A DNA stretch of 64,000 bases from RGIG4079 sp045596365 (GCA_045596365.1 JAZOCE010000023.1:1-64000), one strand, 5' to 3'. Positions 18,523 through 28,610 are shown, counted from the stretch's first letter. Notes: generated from the sequence alone by a model not told the origin. Program-made: numbers and translations.

Positions 18523-18549
18523 GTGTAATCTTCAAGTAGAGCGCGGAGC

Positions 18550-18825
18550 TTACTTTCTGATACCGAGTTCTTTCTGTGCGATGATTGCACGATAGCGATT
18601 AATGTCTTTCTTGATAAGATAATCAAGAAGACGACGACGCTTACCTACAAGTGCCTTAAGAGCTCGCGCTGTTGTATAATCTTTGTGATTTGACTTAAGA
18701 TGTTCAGTCAAATGAGCGATACGGACTGAGAATAATGCTATCTGAGCTTCAGGTGAGCCAGTATCAGTCTTGCCCTTACCGTATTTCTCAAAGATTTCTA
18801 CTTTTTCTTCAGAATTCAAGTGCAT
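18550..18825 (-). CDS. rpsO: 30S ribosomal protein S15
   Basis: 91 residues, as expected for S15. Binds 16S rRNA helices 20-22 early in 30S assembly. The typical pattern is complete: TGSPEAQIALFSVRIAHLTEHLKSN, then the basic KALVGKRRRLLDYL and the C-terminal YRAIIAQKELGIRK. It has its own -7 box and does not depend on the rpoZ promoter. Confidence 0.97.
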   Translation of the reverse strand: MHLNSEEKVEIFEKYGKGKTDTGSPEAQIALFSVRIAHLTEHLKSNHKDYTTARALKALVGKRRRLLDYLIKKDINRYRAIIAQKELGIRK

Positions 18826-18866
18826 TCTTTCGAGAGTTTAAAAGTTAATAATAAAATTTTAGCGCA

Positions 18867-18874
18867 CAAAGGTA
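18867..18874 (-). promoter_or_regulatory. -7 box for rpsO
   Basis: Minus strand TACCTTTG, 42 bases before the rpsO start, with a TTGG-type element about 19 bases further upstream. Confidence 0.5.
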
Positions 18875-18921
18875 GTCATTATTTTTGACATAACCAACTT
18901 TGTGCGTGTTTAATATCTGAA

Positions 18922-19257
18922 TTAATCAAGATTTAGTTTATCTTTAGCCGGATTGCGGTAATGAATTTTGCCTTCAATGTACTCTTGTGCCGCGATAAGT
19001 GTTGGCTTGGGTAATTTTTCGTAATAACGAGAAATCTCAATTTGCTCGCGATTTTCAGAAATTTCTTCAAGGTTGTCGTTGAGTGTTGCAAATTCTTGAA
19101 GTTTCTTTTCTAAGTCGTGCTTCATTTCACCGGCTATTTGATTGGCACGTTTTGCAATGATGCTTACAGTTTCGTATACATTGCCTGTATCTTCTGACAT
19201 TTGAATCATGTCACGTGTAACGGTGTTTAATGGAGCGTTTGTTTTTTTATAGTCCAT
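18922..19257 (-). CDS. rpoZ: RNA polymerase omega subunit, Bacteroidota type
   Basis: 111 residues. Recognised as the Bacteroidota RpoZ form: VYETVSIIAKRANQIAGEM resembles the omega helix, and PKPTLIAAQEYIEGKIHYRNP is the typical end of this group. Omega clamps the beta-prime C-terminus and helps RNA polymerase assembly. It lies 20 bases after bamD on the same strand, an order I know from many Bacteroidales. Confidence 0.88.
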   Translation of the reverse strand: MDYKKTNAPLNTVTRDMIQMSEDTGNVYETVSIIAKRANQIAGEMKHDLEKKLQEFATLNDNLEEISENREQIEISRYYEKLPKPTLIAAQEYIEGKIHYRNPAKDKLNLD

Positions 19258-19277
19258 GTTTATATAATGTTTAGTTA

Positions 19278-20078
19278 TTATTCTGAAATGTATTTAGATG
19301 CAATTTTGTAAATGTTGTCAGCCTCTTCTTTGTTGGGGCTGTCAGGGTAGTTGTTGATGTAAGAATAATACTCATCTAAAACAATGCGGAAGCGGTCAGC
19401 TTTCTTTTCATCAACGCTTTGGCTTGCTTCTTGATAACGAGCTTTTAGAACAAGAAGTTCCAATTCTTCTTTATATTTTGAATAGGGATAGTCTTTAATC
19501 GCATTTTTTGCAACAATTACAGCCGATTCGTAATTATTGCCCATATAATTTCCTAAATTATAGTATAATTGGGCATTTTGTAGCTCTTTTAATGTGAGTT
19601 TGTCCTGTAATTCAAAAATTGCATTTTGAGCAATTGAAACTTTGTCGCTTTTAGGGAAATAATCAAGAAATGCTTGTAGCTCTTCAATCGCTTTTATTGT
19701 GCCTGATTGGTCGAGTTGAGATTCAGGTGAATCAATGTAATAACCATATCCTGAATAGAAACGAGCTAATTCTGTGTATTTGCCCTTTGGGTATCTTGTG
19801 TAGTAAGTGTGGAAATATGCGCCAGAACTTAAATAGTCTTTGTTTTCATAATGACTCAATGCGAGCAGATAAAGTGATTCTTCGGCCTTTGGCGTGCCTT
19901 TAAATACGGTTACGATGTCAGTTAGAATTGTTATTGACTGCATGTATTTTTTTTCATTAAATGCTTTTTTTGCATATTCAAATTTGTAATCATAATCGGT
20001 GCTTTTTTGCACTTTATGATATTCACCGCATGAAGATAGTAATAATATTGAGACTATTAATGTGAAATATTTAGGCAT
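19278..20078 (-). CDS. bamD: outer-membrane assembly lipoprotein BamD
   Basis: 266 residues. Signal peptide with lipobox ILLLSSCGEYHKVQKS (Cys16-17), then five TPR-like repeats: DYDYKFEYAKKAFNEKKYMQSITIL, ESLYLLALSHYENKDYLSSGAYFHTYYTRYPKG, and a C-terminal FRIVLDEYYSYINNYPDSPNKEEAD. BamD works with BamA to fold beta-barrels into the outer membrane. The window encodes several of the likely clients (the barrel proteins at 44-46 kb). Promoter on the minus strand just upstream. Confidence 0.9.
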   Translation of the reverse strand: MPKYFTLIVSILLLSSCGEYHKVQKSTDYDYKFEYAKKAFNEKKYMQSITILTDIVTVFKGTPKAEESLYLLALSHYENKDYLSSGAYFHTYYTRYPKGKYTELARFYSGYGYYIDSPESQLDQSGTIKAIEELQAFLDYFPKSDKVSIAQNAIFELQDKLTLKELQNAQLYYNLGNYMGNNYESAVIVAKNAIKDYPYSKYKEELELLVLKARYQEASQSVDEKKADRFRIVLDEYYSYINNYPDSPNKEEADNIYKIASKYISE

Positions 20079-20106
20079 AATTTCTGTAAGTTTCTTAATT
20101 AATTTG

Positions 20107-20114
20107 CAAAAATA
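20107..20114 (-). promoter_or_regulatory. -7 box for bamD-rpoZ
   Basis: Minus strand TATTTTTG, 29 bases before the bamD start. Confidence 0.5.
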
Positions 20115-20241
20115 GTAATTGTTGGTGATATTTTAATGATAATCTTGGGGAAAAATGAGTTAAAAGAAGTTTGAGGAGCATTAAATTTAGTAAATAATAC
20201 ATTTGTAGTCAAAATACCAAGGGGTATTTATAATTTAGTGT

Positions 20242-20249
20242 TATCTTTG
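20242..20249 (+). promoter_or_regulatory. -7 box for the SGNH hydrolase
   Basis: TATCTTTG, 31 bases before ATG 20280. A second match, TACATTTG, lies at 20198-20205. Confidence 0.45.
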
Positions 20250-20279
20250 TGGAATTTTAATATTTACTTTAAGTATATT

Positions 20280-21359
20280 ATGAAAAAAATATTATCGATG
20301 ACGCTTGTGTGCATTACATTTATGTGCAGTGCACAAAAATTTGAGTATCATGATGCTCGTCAATTTCCATTATATGGCTCGGTGGTTCCCGTAGAAGAGG
20401 GCTTTACACGATTTCCTGATTCATTGAAGTCTCAAGTTAAACGAGAATTGTTATATACTTTGGGAACTAATACGGCCGGGATGTCAATTCGTTTTTCTTC
20501 TGATGCGACATCTTTGAGTGCAAAATGGTTGTCAACATTGGAATTGGAAATGAATCATATGACGCCTGTAGGTATCCGTGGGTTAGATCTATATACATTG
20601 GATGAAAATAATGAATGGACGTTTGTGAATAGTGTGCGTCCAACATGCAATAAAAAATCCTCTAATTACACTATAATTAGTGGAATGGAGAAAAAGATGA
20701 GAGAATATTTATTATTCTTACCATTATATGATGGGATTGATAGTTTGTATATTGGGGTTGACTCAGCTTCTATAATAAAAGGCCCGGCAATAAATATTCC
20801 TAGTAGAGAGAAACCTATTGTGGTATATGGTACAAGTATAACACAAGGAGCATGTGCTTCTCGTCCGGGTATGGCATATACAAATATTTTAGAACGTGAA
20901 TTAAATCGAGAGTTTTATAATTTCGGTTTTAGTGGAAATGGTCAGTTGGATATGGAGGTAGCTAAGCTCATGGTAACTATCGATGCCGGATTGATAATAT
21001 TTGATTGCCTTCCAAATAATACAGCGGATCAGTTGAAAGAACGCATTGAGCCGTTCTATAGATATGTGAGAGAGCATCGTCCAAATGTTCCCATCTTGTT
21101 TGTTGAAAGTCCTGTATTCCCGATTATGAGGTATAATGCTGAAACTGCAAAAGAAATTAATAAAAAAAATGTAGTATTAAAGGAATTTTATGATAGGATA
21201 AAGGCTGAAGGAGCAGAAAATATCTATTATATGAATGGCGAAGAGATATTTGGTGGTAATGTTGAAGCAACTGTAGATAATTATCATTTCACTGATATAG
21301 GGTTTCGATATTTTGCGGATGTATTAAAGCCACTTATTCAAAAATATTCATTGAAATAA
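20280..21359 (+). CDS. secreted SGNH/GDSL hydrolase with N-terminal beta-sandwich
   Basis: 359 residues. Start ATG 20280 gives signal peptide MKKILSMTLVCITFMCSA; an upstream in-frame ATG adds non-signal residues. N-terminal accessory domain about 20-165 (GxDLY-type: VGIRGLDLYTLDENNEW), then the hydrolase: VVYGTSITQGACAS (nucleophile Ser), GFSGNGQLDMEVA (oxyanion Gly/Asn), FDCLPNN, and the catalytic Asp/His in DNYHFTDIGF. Members are esterases that remove acyl groups from glycans. It precedes the two GHL10 glycosidases, which fits glycan use, but has its own promoter and terminator. Substrate unknown. Confidence 0.88.
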   Translation: MKKILSMTLVCITFMCSAQKFEYHDARQFPLYGSVVPVEEGFTRFPDSLKSQVKRELLYTLGTNTAGMSIRFSSDATSLSAKWLSTLELEMNHMTPVGIRGLDLYTLDENNEWTFVNSVRPTCNKKSSNYTIISGMEKKMREYLLFLPLYDGIDSLYIGVDSASIIKGPAINIPSREKPIVVYGTSITQGACASRPGMAYTNILERELNREFYNFGFSGNGQLDMEVAKLMVTIDAGLIIFDCLPNNTADQLKERIEPFYRYVREHRPNVPILFVESPVFPIMRYNAETAKEINKKNVVLKEFYDRIKAEGAENIYYMNGEEIFGGNVEATVDNYHFTDIGFRYFADVLKPLIQKYSLK

Positions 21360-21379
21360 AATTTTAGATTAGAGAATCG

Positions 21380-21406
21380 GGGTGCACATTTAGTGCACCC
21401 TTTTTT
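21380..21406 (+). terminator. intrinsic terminator after the SGNH hydrolase
   Basis: Perfect 8-bp stem GGGTGCAC / GTGCACCC, loop ATTTA, six Ts. Confidence 0.93.
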
Positions 21407-21434
21407 GTGCAATAGCAAATTAACTTTAAAATGT

Positions 21435-21466
21435 TTTGTGTAGGTCTTTTTTTTGGATTATTTTTG
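21435..21466 (+). promoter_or_regulatory. promoter of the first GHL10 gene
   Basis: TTTG (21435-21438), 20 bases, then TATTTTTG (21459-21466): a full -33/-7 match. The leader to ATG 21570 is about 95 bases, longer than for most genes here. Confidence 0.65.
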
Positions 21467-21569
21467 TAAAAACTTTTACTTTTAGGGAGTTTATTATTTA
21501 GATTTTTAAATAATTGAAGTGGTGTAAGTTTAATTTGTATAATAATTATAGAATAGAATAATATAAAGT

Positions 21570-24500
21570 ATGCTTAGAAATTTAAAATTATTTTTTATTG
21601 TAGCATTTATGGCTTTATCAATGATTAATAGCTTAAACGCTACGAATCCTAAACGTGAAATGCGTTCAACTTGGTTTACAACAGTATGGGGTATCGATTG
21701 GCCATCGTCTTATTCGCAAACGAGCCAGAAAGCGGAGATGATTGAATTTCTCGATGGCTTTGAGGCAATTAATATGACTGGCTCTTGTTTTCAAGTGCGC
21801 TCAATGGGTGATGCGATGTATCCGTCTGAGTATGCTCCTTGGTCAAGCTACTTGACCGGTAGCCGTGGTACAAATCCGGGATGGGATCCTTTGGCTTATT
21901 TTGTTGAAGAGTCTCATAAACGAGGGTTGGAAGCCTATGTGTGGTTGAATCCGTATCGTTGGAGTAGCTCTGGCTCAACTACATCATGGACAACATCAAA
22001 AGATAAGGAATGGGTAAATAGTGGAATATTGCTTACAAATGGCTCATATACTGTATTTAATCCGGCTTTGCCTGAGACGCGTCAATTAATAGTAAATGTG
22101 GTTGAGGAAATTCTTGATAATTATGATGTTGACGGAATCCTTTTTGACGATTATTTCTACCCGAGTGGTGGAACATCAGAAAGTACTGATGCTCCAGACT
22201 ATGACGATTATAAAGCGAGTGGCACAACTTTATCAATCGGCAACTGGCGTCGAGCTAATGTAAACCAAATGGTAAAGGATGTTTATAATGCAATACAGGC
22301 AAAACGCCCTGATGTGCGTTTCGGTATTTCTCCGGCAGGTGTTGCGCATAAATCGGCTTCCAGTTATGGGTTAAATACAGATTTGGTTAGAAATATGAGT
22401 GATTGGCAATATTCGCAAATCTATTCTGACCCGTTGGCGTGGTTGGCTGATGGTACAGTCGATTTTTTGTCGCCACAATGTTATTGGTCAACAGCCCATT
22501 CGACTAATCCATATGACAAGTTGGTGCAATGGTGGAGTTATGCTGTCCCGAAATTTGGACGTCATTTTTATTCAAGTCAGGAATCTGCAGATGTTGGGTC
22601 AGACGGAGAATTAACGAATAATACCAATGGATGGGGAGAATTGAATGATCAAATATTGTATAATCGACAATATGATGAAAATAATGCGCCTGGAACGATA
22701 TTTTATAGTGCGGCATATATAAATGGACCCACTAAGACTGGCTTAGGAAATTATTTGAAAGCTAACGCATGGGCATACAAATCTTTGACTCCTGAAATAA
22801 CATGGAAGAATGGTCCGGTATATGGCAAAGTTTCAAATCTCGCATATAGCAATGGAACTCTTTCATGGACAGAGATAACTAATGGCAATGCTAATATCAG
22901 ATATACAGTATATGCTGTCCCATCTTCAGTAACAGTTGATGCGGCAAAAGCAGCTGATGGAGATGGATTTGATGTGCAATATCTTCAAAAAGTAGTATAT
23001 GGTAGCTCTTATGCTGTAGCTTCAGATAAGCAAAACAATTATTGGTATGCAGTATGCGTGTATGATGGTTATGGAAAGGAACATGAAGCTGCTATTGTCA
23101 ATTATTCCGATGGCGAATCTGAAAAGGCAACATTGATTTCCCCAATAAACGGTGCAACTGCATCGTGGAATCAAACATTCACATGGAGCAGTCTCTCAAA
23201 TGCGACATACGTGCTTGAAATTTCAGAAAGTTCCAATTTTGCCACAATAAAATATCAACAAACAGGTATTACCTCAAATTCGGTCAATATTAATCTGGGC
23301 GATTTGGAATCAGCGACAGTATATTATTGGCGAATTCGCACTGCACAAACAAACAAACTCGAAGCAGTAAGTGATGTCGCAACATTCAAGACAGGAACTC
23401 GTCCATCAGCCCCCAAAACAACGTTGCAATCACCTGCAATTGGAGCAGAGATGGATGATGATTTTACAATGACATGGACTGCTGTTGATTGCGAACAATA
23501 TATTCTTGAGATTTCAACATCTTCAGAATTTGAAACAGTTAAATATACTCAAACATTGACAACCAATTCACATGAGATGAAAGTCTCTTTGCTTGGGAAG
23601 GGTACATTCTTTTGGCGTGTAACTACTGCCGGAAAATATTTAACAAGTGTAGTCTCTGATGTAGCATCATTTACTATAACAAATGTATCTGTGGGTAATT
23701 ATGAGCCAGGATATCAAATAATGATTGATAAGGATAATGCTTCGTATGAGATGGTTGGTAACATGAAAGTTAATAGTCTATGGTTCCGTTCGGTTGATGA
23801 AGATTATGAAAATATTTATTTTGAGAATAGTGGCTCATTAAATCGCTCGTTTTGTGTAGGAAATGACTATGTCTATATGACAGGCCGTTCTGAAAATTCA
23901 AGTAGTGCAGTAATTTATCTTCGCAAATATGATCAAAAGACAGGTGAAATAGTGTCGGACATTATTCTTAGTGATGAAGGTAAAGTGGGATACTACCCAT
24001 GTAACAATGTGATGAAAGATACAAAAGGAAATATCTGTATAGCAAATATGACAATCAATGCATCAAATAATTCTTTGAAGGTATGGCAAGTAGATACTGA
24101 AACAGGGTTATTAACATTGAAAGCAGATGTTGTGCCAAGTGTTAATTCGTCATCTCGTATAGACCATATTACTATTACAGGAGATGTTTCTACCGGAAAC
24201 TTCAAGATATATGCTGCATTGCCTAAATCATCTAAAATTGTAAGATGGACATATGTGAATGGAGCAAAATCAAATGAAGAGACTTGTACATTACAATCAT
24301 TATATCCATCTTCAGCATCAAATTTAGATATTGCACCTCGTGTATTCCCTGTAGATGATAACACATTCTTTGTTAATGGTGGAGCAACATTCTTGAGTAA
24401 ATATACATTTGCAACAAATGGAACAATGTTGGATTCATTTGCAAATAAAACAACTCTTCAGCCAATAGGTAAAGAAGCTAATGGTGGTACATTCTTTGTG

Positions 24501-24995
24501 CTAAATGGAATAAATTATCTTGTTTATCCTTATGCTGATTATAGTAATGGCGGTCATACATTCAATGTAGTAAGAACTGATGATAATATGAATTTTAGCT
24601 CTATGGAATTGATGTGGAATCTTCCACAAGATGGTATTGGAGCAGTAAATAGCACAACATATCAAGCTGAAGCAGGTTATTTGCCTGTAAATAATGGTAG
24701 CGGAATTCTTTATCTATTTGTTCCTGGAAATGGAATTTGTGCATATGAAATAATAGATTCCTCAGTTAATGGTATTGATGATATTACGGTAAATAGCATT
24801 TCAATGGTATTTGTTGGTAATGTTGTTAAATTTGGAGGTGTTGCCAATATTGTTAAAGTATATAACTTAATGGGAGCTGAGGTCGCTAATGTTAACAATG
24901 TTTCATCATTTGAATTAAATGTACCCGCTGGAGTTTATGTAATAAATGCCGTTATAGATGGTGTTGTGCATAGAGAAAAAATTATTGTAAGATAA
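21570..24995 (+). CDS. GHL10-family surface glycosidase with T9SS-type sorting domain (copy 1)
   Basis: 1141 residues. Signal peptide MLRNLKLFFIVAFMALSMINSLNA; mature start NPKREMRSTWFTTVWGIDWPS is typical of the GHL10/DUF187 glycosidases (PF02638). Barrel about 25-410 with AMYPSEYAPWSSY, GWDPLAYFVEE, AYVWLNPYRW, DGILFDDYFYP and FLSPQCYW, including the acidic pair expected at the active site. Two fibronectin-III-like domains follow (about 415-715), then a propeller-like module (about 720-1060; GNICIANMTINAS, ITGDVSTGNFKIY) and a sorting domain (KVYNLMGAEV, PAGVYVINAV, end KIIVR). Probably exported by type IX secretion to the surface. Near-parallel copy follows at 25174. Substrate unknown. Confidence 0.88.
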   Translation: MLRNLKLFFIVAFMALSMINSLNATNPKREMRSTWFTTVWGIDWPSSYSQTSQKAEMIEFLDGFEAINMTGSCFQVRSMGDAMYPSEYAPWSSYLTGSRGTNPGWDPLAYFVEESHKRGLEAYVWLNPYRWSSSGSTTSWTTSKDKEWVNSGILLTNGSYTVFNPALPETRQLIVNVVEEILDNYDVDGILFDDYFYPSGGTSESTDAPDYDDYKASGTTLSIGNWRRANVNQMVKDVYNAIQAKRPDVRFGISPAGVAHKSASSYGLNTDLVRNMSDWQYSQIYSDPLAWLADGTVDFLSPQCYWSTAHSTNPYDKLVQWWSYAVPKFGRHFYSSQESADVGSDGELTNNTNGWGELNDQILYNRQYDENNAPGTIFYSAAYINGPTKTGLGNYLKANAWAYKSLTPEITWKNGPVYGKVSNLAYSNGTLSWTEITNGNANIRYTVYAVPSSVTVDAAKAADGDGFDVQYLQKVVYGSSYAVASDKQNNYWYAVCVYDGYGKEHEAAIVNYSDGESEKATLISPINGATASWNQTFTWSSLSNATYVLEISESSNFATIKYQQTGITSNSVNINLGDLESATVYYWRIRTAQTNKLEAVSDVATFKTGTRPSAPKTTLQSPAIGAEMDDDFTMTWTAVDCEQYILEISTSSEFETVKYTQTLTTNSHEMKVSLLGKGTFFWRVTTAGKYLTSVVSDVASFTITNVSVGNYEPGYQIMIDKDNASYEMVGNMKVNSLWFRSVDEDYENIYFENSGSLNRSFCVGNDYVYMTGRSENSSSAVIYLRKYDQKTGEIVSDIILSDEGKVGYYPCNNVMKDTKGNICIANMTINASNNSLKVWQVDTETGLLTLKADVVPSVNSSSRIDHITITGDVSTGNFKIYAALPKSSKIVRWTYVNGAKSNEETCTLQSLYPSSASNLDIAPRVFPVDDNTFFVNGGATFLSKYTFATNGTMLDSFANKTTLQPIGKEANGGTFFVLNGINYLVYPYADYSNGGHTFNVVRTDDNMNFSSMELMWNLPQDGIGAVNSTTYQAEAGYLPVNNGSGILYLFVPGNGICAYEIIDSSVNGIDDITVNSISMVFVGNVVKFGGVANIVKVYNLMGAEVANVNNVSSFELNVPAGVYVINAVIDGVVHREKIIVR

Positions 24996-25014
24996 AATAC
25001 ATGTTTTTTTGATT

Positions 25015-25051
25015 AAATGCGTGGTACCCTCTAAAGTACCACGCATTTTTT
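25015..25051 (+). terminator. intrinsic terminator between the two GHL10 genes
   Basis: Stem AAATGCGTGGTAC / GTACCACGCATTT (13 bp, perfect) with an 8-base loop and a T tract. It shows that the two copies are separate transcription units. Confidence 0.93.
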
Positions 25052-25078
25052 GTTATATCAGATCTATAATGTGTTATG

Positions 25079-25109
25079 TTTGAATTTAAAATAAAATTTT
25101 GTATTTTTG
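25079..25109 (+). promoter_or_regulatory. promoter of the second GHL10 gene
   Basis: TTTG (25079-25082), 19 bases, TATTTTTG (25102-25109). About 65 bases of leader. Confidence 0.65.
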
Positions 25110-25173
25110 CGACTAATTGGTGAAAATTATTTGAGAATTGAAAAAATTAACTTTGAATAACCATAGAAACATT

Positions 25174-28100
25174 ATGATTAAAAATTTAAAACGTTTATTA
25201 GTCGTATCATTAATGTTGGCTTTAATGGGTGGAAATCTATTAGCCGCAAATCCTAAACGAGAAATGCGTTCATCTTGGTTGACAACGGTCTCTAATATTG
25301 ACTGGCCTTCAACTAAAGGGACAAGTGCATCAGCTCAAGCTGCACAAAAGAAAGAACTTCTTGCGTATCTTGATAAATTTGAGGAGTGGAACATGACCGG
25401 AACATGCCTTCATGTACGGTCTATGGCAGATGCAATGTATCCATCTGAATACGCTCCATGGTCAAGCTATATTTCAGGTACGCGCGGTGTAAGTCCGGGA
25501 TGGGACCCACTTGCTTACTTTGTGGAAGAGTGCCACAAACGAGGACTTGAGGCTTATGTGTGGCTTAATCCATATCGTTGGAAAACAACCGGTGCTGAAT
25601 GGTCAACAGCAATGGATAAAGAGTGGCTTGACAATGATATGATTATCTCCAATGATGATGGCGATTTTTATACATTCAATCCGGCTTTACCCGAGACTCG
25701 TGAATTATTTATTAATGTAATTAAGGAATTGGTAAACAATTATGCTATCGATGGTCTCTTGTTTGATGACTATTTTTATCCCGGAGGAGGAACAACAGAA
25801 ACATCTTCAGCTCCTGATTATGATGATTATAAAGCAAGTGGGACCACTATGTCAATTGGTGATTGGCGTCGCGCTAATGTAAACCAAATGGTAAGAGATT
25901 GTTATGAAACAATCAAAGAATTGCGCCCCGATGTGCGTTTCGGTATCGGTCCTGCCGGAGTGTCAAACAAATCAGCAAGCAAATATAATCTACCATCACA
26001 ATCTTCTTATGATTGTGGATCAGCAAGTGATTGGCAATATGCACAAATCTATGCCGACCCATTGACTTGGATGTATGAAGGAACAATCGATTTTATTGCT
26101 CCTCAACTTTATTGGGAAACGACACATAGCACTAATGCCTATGGTGCACTTACTCATTGGTGGAGCGATGTAGCAGAAATCCTAAATTGTCATTGTTATA
26201 TCAGTCAAGCATCCTACAAAGTCAATAATAGCGGGTGGGGTATAAATGAAATAATAGATCAGGTGAAAATTAATCGTCAGTATGCAAAGAATAATAACTG
26301 TGGAGCAATATTCTATAATTCTAATACATTAGTGGACTATTGTTCATCACTTGCAAACAATGTGTATTCGACACCTGCGCTATCTCCTGAGATTACATGG
26401 AAGTCAGGTGCAAGCTATGGCAAGGTATCAAATCTTGCTTATAATAATGGAACTTTATCATGGACAGAAACAACAAATGGCAACGCTATCATTCGTTATA
26501 CAGTATATGCTGTGCCTATGTCGGTAACTATAGATGAAGCTAAGAGTGCAGATGGAGACGGATTTGATGGACAATATTTGCAAAAGGTGGTTTATGGGAA
26601 TTCTTATACACTTGCTACAGATAAACAAAGTAATTACTGGTATGTTGTGTGTGTATTAGATGGATATAGTAAAGAACACGAAGCTACTATTATAAATTAT
26701 CCTGATGGAGAGTCAGAAGCAACAACATTGGTTGCTCCTATAAGTGGTGCATCTGTTTCATGGAATCAGACATTCTCATGGACAAGTGTTTCTGATGCGA
26801 CATATACAATTGAAATCTCTGATAATGCTGATTTTTCAGCAATAAAATATCAAGGACATAACATTACAACTAATTCAACGATTGTAGATCTTGGAGATTT
26901 AGAAGCGTCTAAGATATATTATTGGCGAGTTAAAACATCACAAACCAATAAACTTGAATCGGTAAGTAATGTTGAGTCATTTAAAACCGGAACTCGTCCT
27001 TCTGCACCAAAGACAACATTACAAACCCCGTCAAATGGAGCTGAAATAGAAGAAGATTTCACTATGACGTGGACTGCTGTAGATTGCGAACAATACATTC
27101 TTGAAATTGCGACATCTTCTGATTTCGCTCAAATAAAATATAGCCAAACATTAACAACTAACAATCATTCAATGAAAGTTTCATTGCTTGGTAAGGGTAC
27201 ATTCTATTGGCGCGTTACTACAGCCGGACGTTATTTGACAAATACAATATCAGATGTCAATACATTTGATATTACAAATGTGTCGGTGGGCAATTTTGAA
27301 CCAGGTTATCAAATTGTAATAGACAAAGACAATGCATCATATACTGAGATAGGGAATTTAAAGGTTAATAGTATTTGGTTCCGTTCAGTAGATGAAAATT
27401 ATGAAAATATTACATTTGAAAGTAACGGCTCATTCAATCGCTCATTCTGTGTAGGTGATGATTATGTTTATATGACAGGACGTTCAGAGAATTCAAGTGG
27501 CGCAAATATTTATCTTCGCAAGTTTGATCAAAAAACCGGTGAAATTATTTCAGATGTAATTCTTAGTGATGAAGGAAAGGTCGGCTACTATTCTTGTAAT
27601 AATGTGGTAAGAGATTCAGAGGGTAATATTTGTATGGCAAATATGACAATTAATGCGTCAAACTATTCGTTGAAAATGTGGCAGGTTGATACTGAAACAG
27701 GAGCATTGACATTGAAAGCTGATGTTATTCCAAGTATTAATTCTTCAGCTCGTTTAGACCATATTTCTGTAACAGGAGATGTATCAACAGGAACCTTTAA
27801 ATTGTATGCTGCAATCAAAGATACAAAATATGTAGTACGTTGGACTTATGTGAATGGGACTAAAACGAAAGAGGAAACATGTACGTTGCAATCAATGTAT
27901 CCATCATCATCTTCAAACCTACATACTGCACCTCGTGTATTCCCCATTGATGACAATTCGTTCTTTGTCAATGGAGGAACTTCATATTTGAGCAAATATA
28001 CATTTGATACAAAAGGAACAATGACAGACTCATTTGCAAATAACCCAACTCTTGCTCCAATTAGTTATGAAGGAAATGGTGGCGCATTCTTTACTCTTAA

Positions 28101-28590
28101 TGGTACAAATTTTGTGGTTTATCCTTATTCGGATTACAATGATGGCGGATATTCATTTAATGTGGTTAAGGCTGACGAAAAAATGAGTTTCAGTTCAATG
28201 AAATTATTATGGAATTTACCACAAGATGGTCTTGGATCAGTAAATAGCACAACATATCAAGCTGAAGCAGATTATTTGCCGGTAAATGACGGCAGTGGTA
28301 TACTTTATTTATTTGTCCCTGGTAATGGTATTTGCGCATATGAGATAGTTGATACCTCAGTTAGTGGTATTGAAGATATTACAATAAATGAAAACTCAAT
28401 GACATTTGTTGGTAATATGGCTAAATTCGGCTCAATTGCACAAGATGTTAAAGTGTTTAATTTAATAGGAGCAGTTGTTGCAAGTGAAAGCAATGTATCA
28501 ACTATTGAATTGAATTTGCCGGTCGGTGTTTATGTCGTGAGGGCTGTAGTTGAAGGAAAAACAATAGTTCAGAAGATTATTATCCGATAG
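25174..28590 (+). CDS. GHL10-family surface glycosidase with T9SS-type sorting domain (copy 2)
   Basis: 1138 residues from ATG 25174 (MIKNLKRLLVVSLMLALMG), preferred over an upstream TTG at 25138 because it lines up with copy 1 and starts the signal peptide. Same order of domains as copy 1: GHL10 barrel (KREMRSSWLTTVSNIDWPS, AMYPSEYAPWSSY, DGLLFDDYFYPGGG), two FnIII-like domains, propeller-like module, sorting domain ending QKIIIR. Long blocks are identical, others diverge, mostly in the barrel's outer loops: 320-385 of copy 1 versus the NCHCYISQASYK region here. This suggests duplication followed by change of specificity. Independently transcribed. Confidence 0.88.
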   Translation: MIKNLKRLLVVSLMLALMGGNLLAANPKREMRSSWLTTVSNIDWPSTKGTSASAQAAQKKELLAYLDKFEEWNMTGTCLHVRSMADAMYPSEYAPWSSYISGTRGVSPGWDPLAYFVEECHKRGLEAYVWLNPYRWKTTGAEWSTAMDKEWLDNDMIISNDDGDFYTFNPALPETRELFINVIKELVNNYAIDGLLFDDYFYPGGGTTETSSAPDYDDYKASGTTMSIGDWRRANVNQMVRDCYETIKELRPDVRFGIGPAGVSNKSASKYNLPSQSSYDCGSASDWQYAQIYADPLTWMYEGTIDFIAPQLYWETTHSTNAYGALTHWWSDVAEILNCHCYISQASYKVNNSGWGINEIIDQVKINRQYAKNNNCGAIFYNSNTLVDYCSSLANNVYSTPALSPEITWKSGASYGKVSNLAYNNGTLSWTETTNGNAIIRYTVYAVPMSVTIDEAKSADGDGFDGQYLQKVVYGNSYTLATDKQSNYWYVVCVLDGYSKEHEATIINYPDGESEATTLVAPISGASVSWNQTFSWTSVSDATYTIEISDNADFSAIKYQGHNITTNSTIVDLGDLEASKIYYWRVKTSQTNKLESVSNVESFKTGTRPSAPKTTLQTPSNGAEIEEDFTMTWTAVDCEQYILEIATSSDFAQIKYSQTLTTNNHSMKVSLLGKGTFYWRVTTAGRYLTNTISDVNTFDITNVSVGNFEPGYQIVIDKDNASYTEIGNLKVNSIWFRSVDENYENITFESNGSFNRSFCVGDDYVYMTGRSENSSGANIYLRKFDQKTGEIISDVILSDEGKVGYYSCNNVVRDSEGNICMANMTINASNYSLKMWQVDTETGALTLKADVIPSINSSARLDHISVTGDVSTGTFKLYAAIKDTKYVVRWTYVNGTKTKEETCTLQSMYPSSSSNLHTAPRVFPIDDNSFFVNGGTSYLSKYTFDTKGTMTDSFANNPTLAPISYEGNGGAFFTLNGTNFVVYPYSDYNDGGYSFNVVKADEKMSFSSMKLLWNLPQDGLGSVNSTTYQAEADYLPVNDGSGILYLFVPGNGICAYEIVDTSVSGIEDITINENSMTFVGNMAKFGSIAQDVKVFNLIGAVVASESNVSTIELNLPVGVYVVRAVVEGKTIVQKIIIR

Positions 28591-28610
28591 CGAAATAATA
28601 AGATAAGGTA

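Noticed and set aside
18435..18626. Minus-strand frame overlapping the rpsO end
   Set aside because: Different frame from rpsO and crosses the bidirectional terminator.
21570..28590. Direct repetition that could mark a mobile element
   Set aside because: It is a pair of paralogous genes with separate promoters; no transposase, terminal repeats or target duplications are visible.
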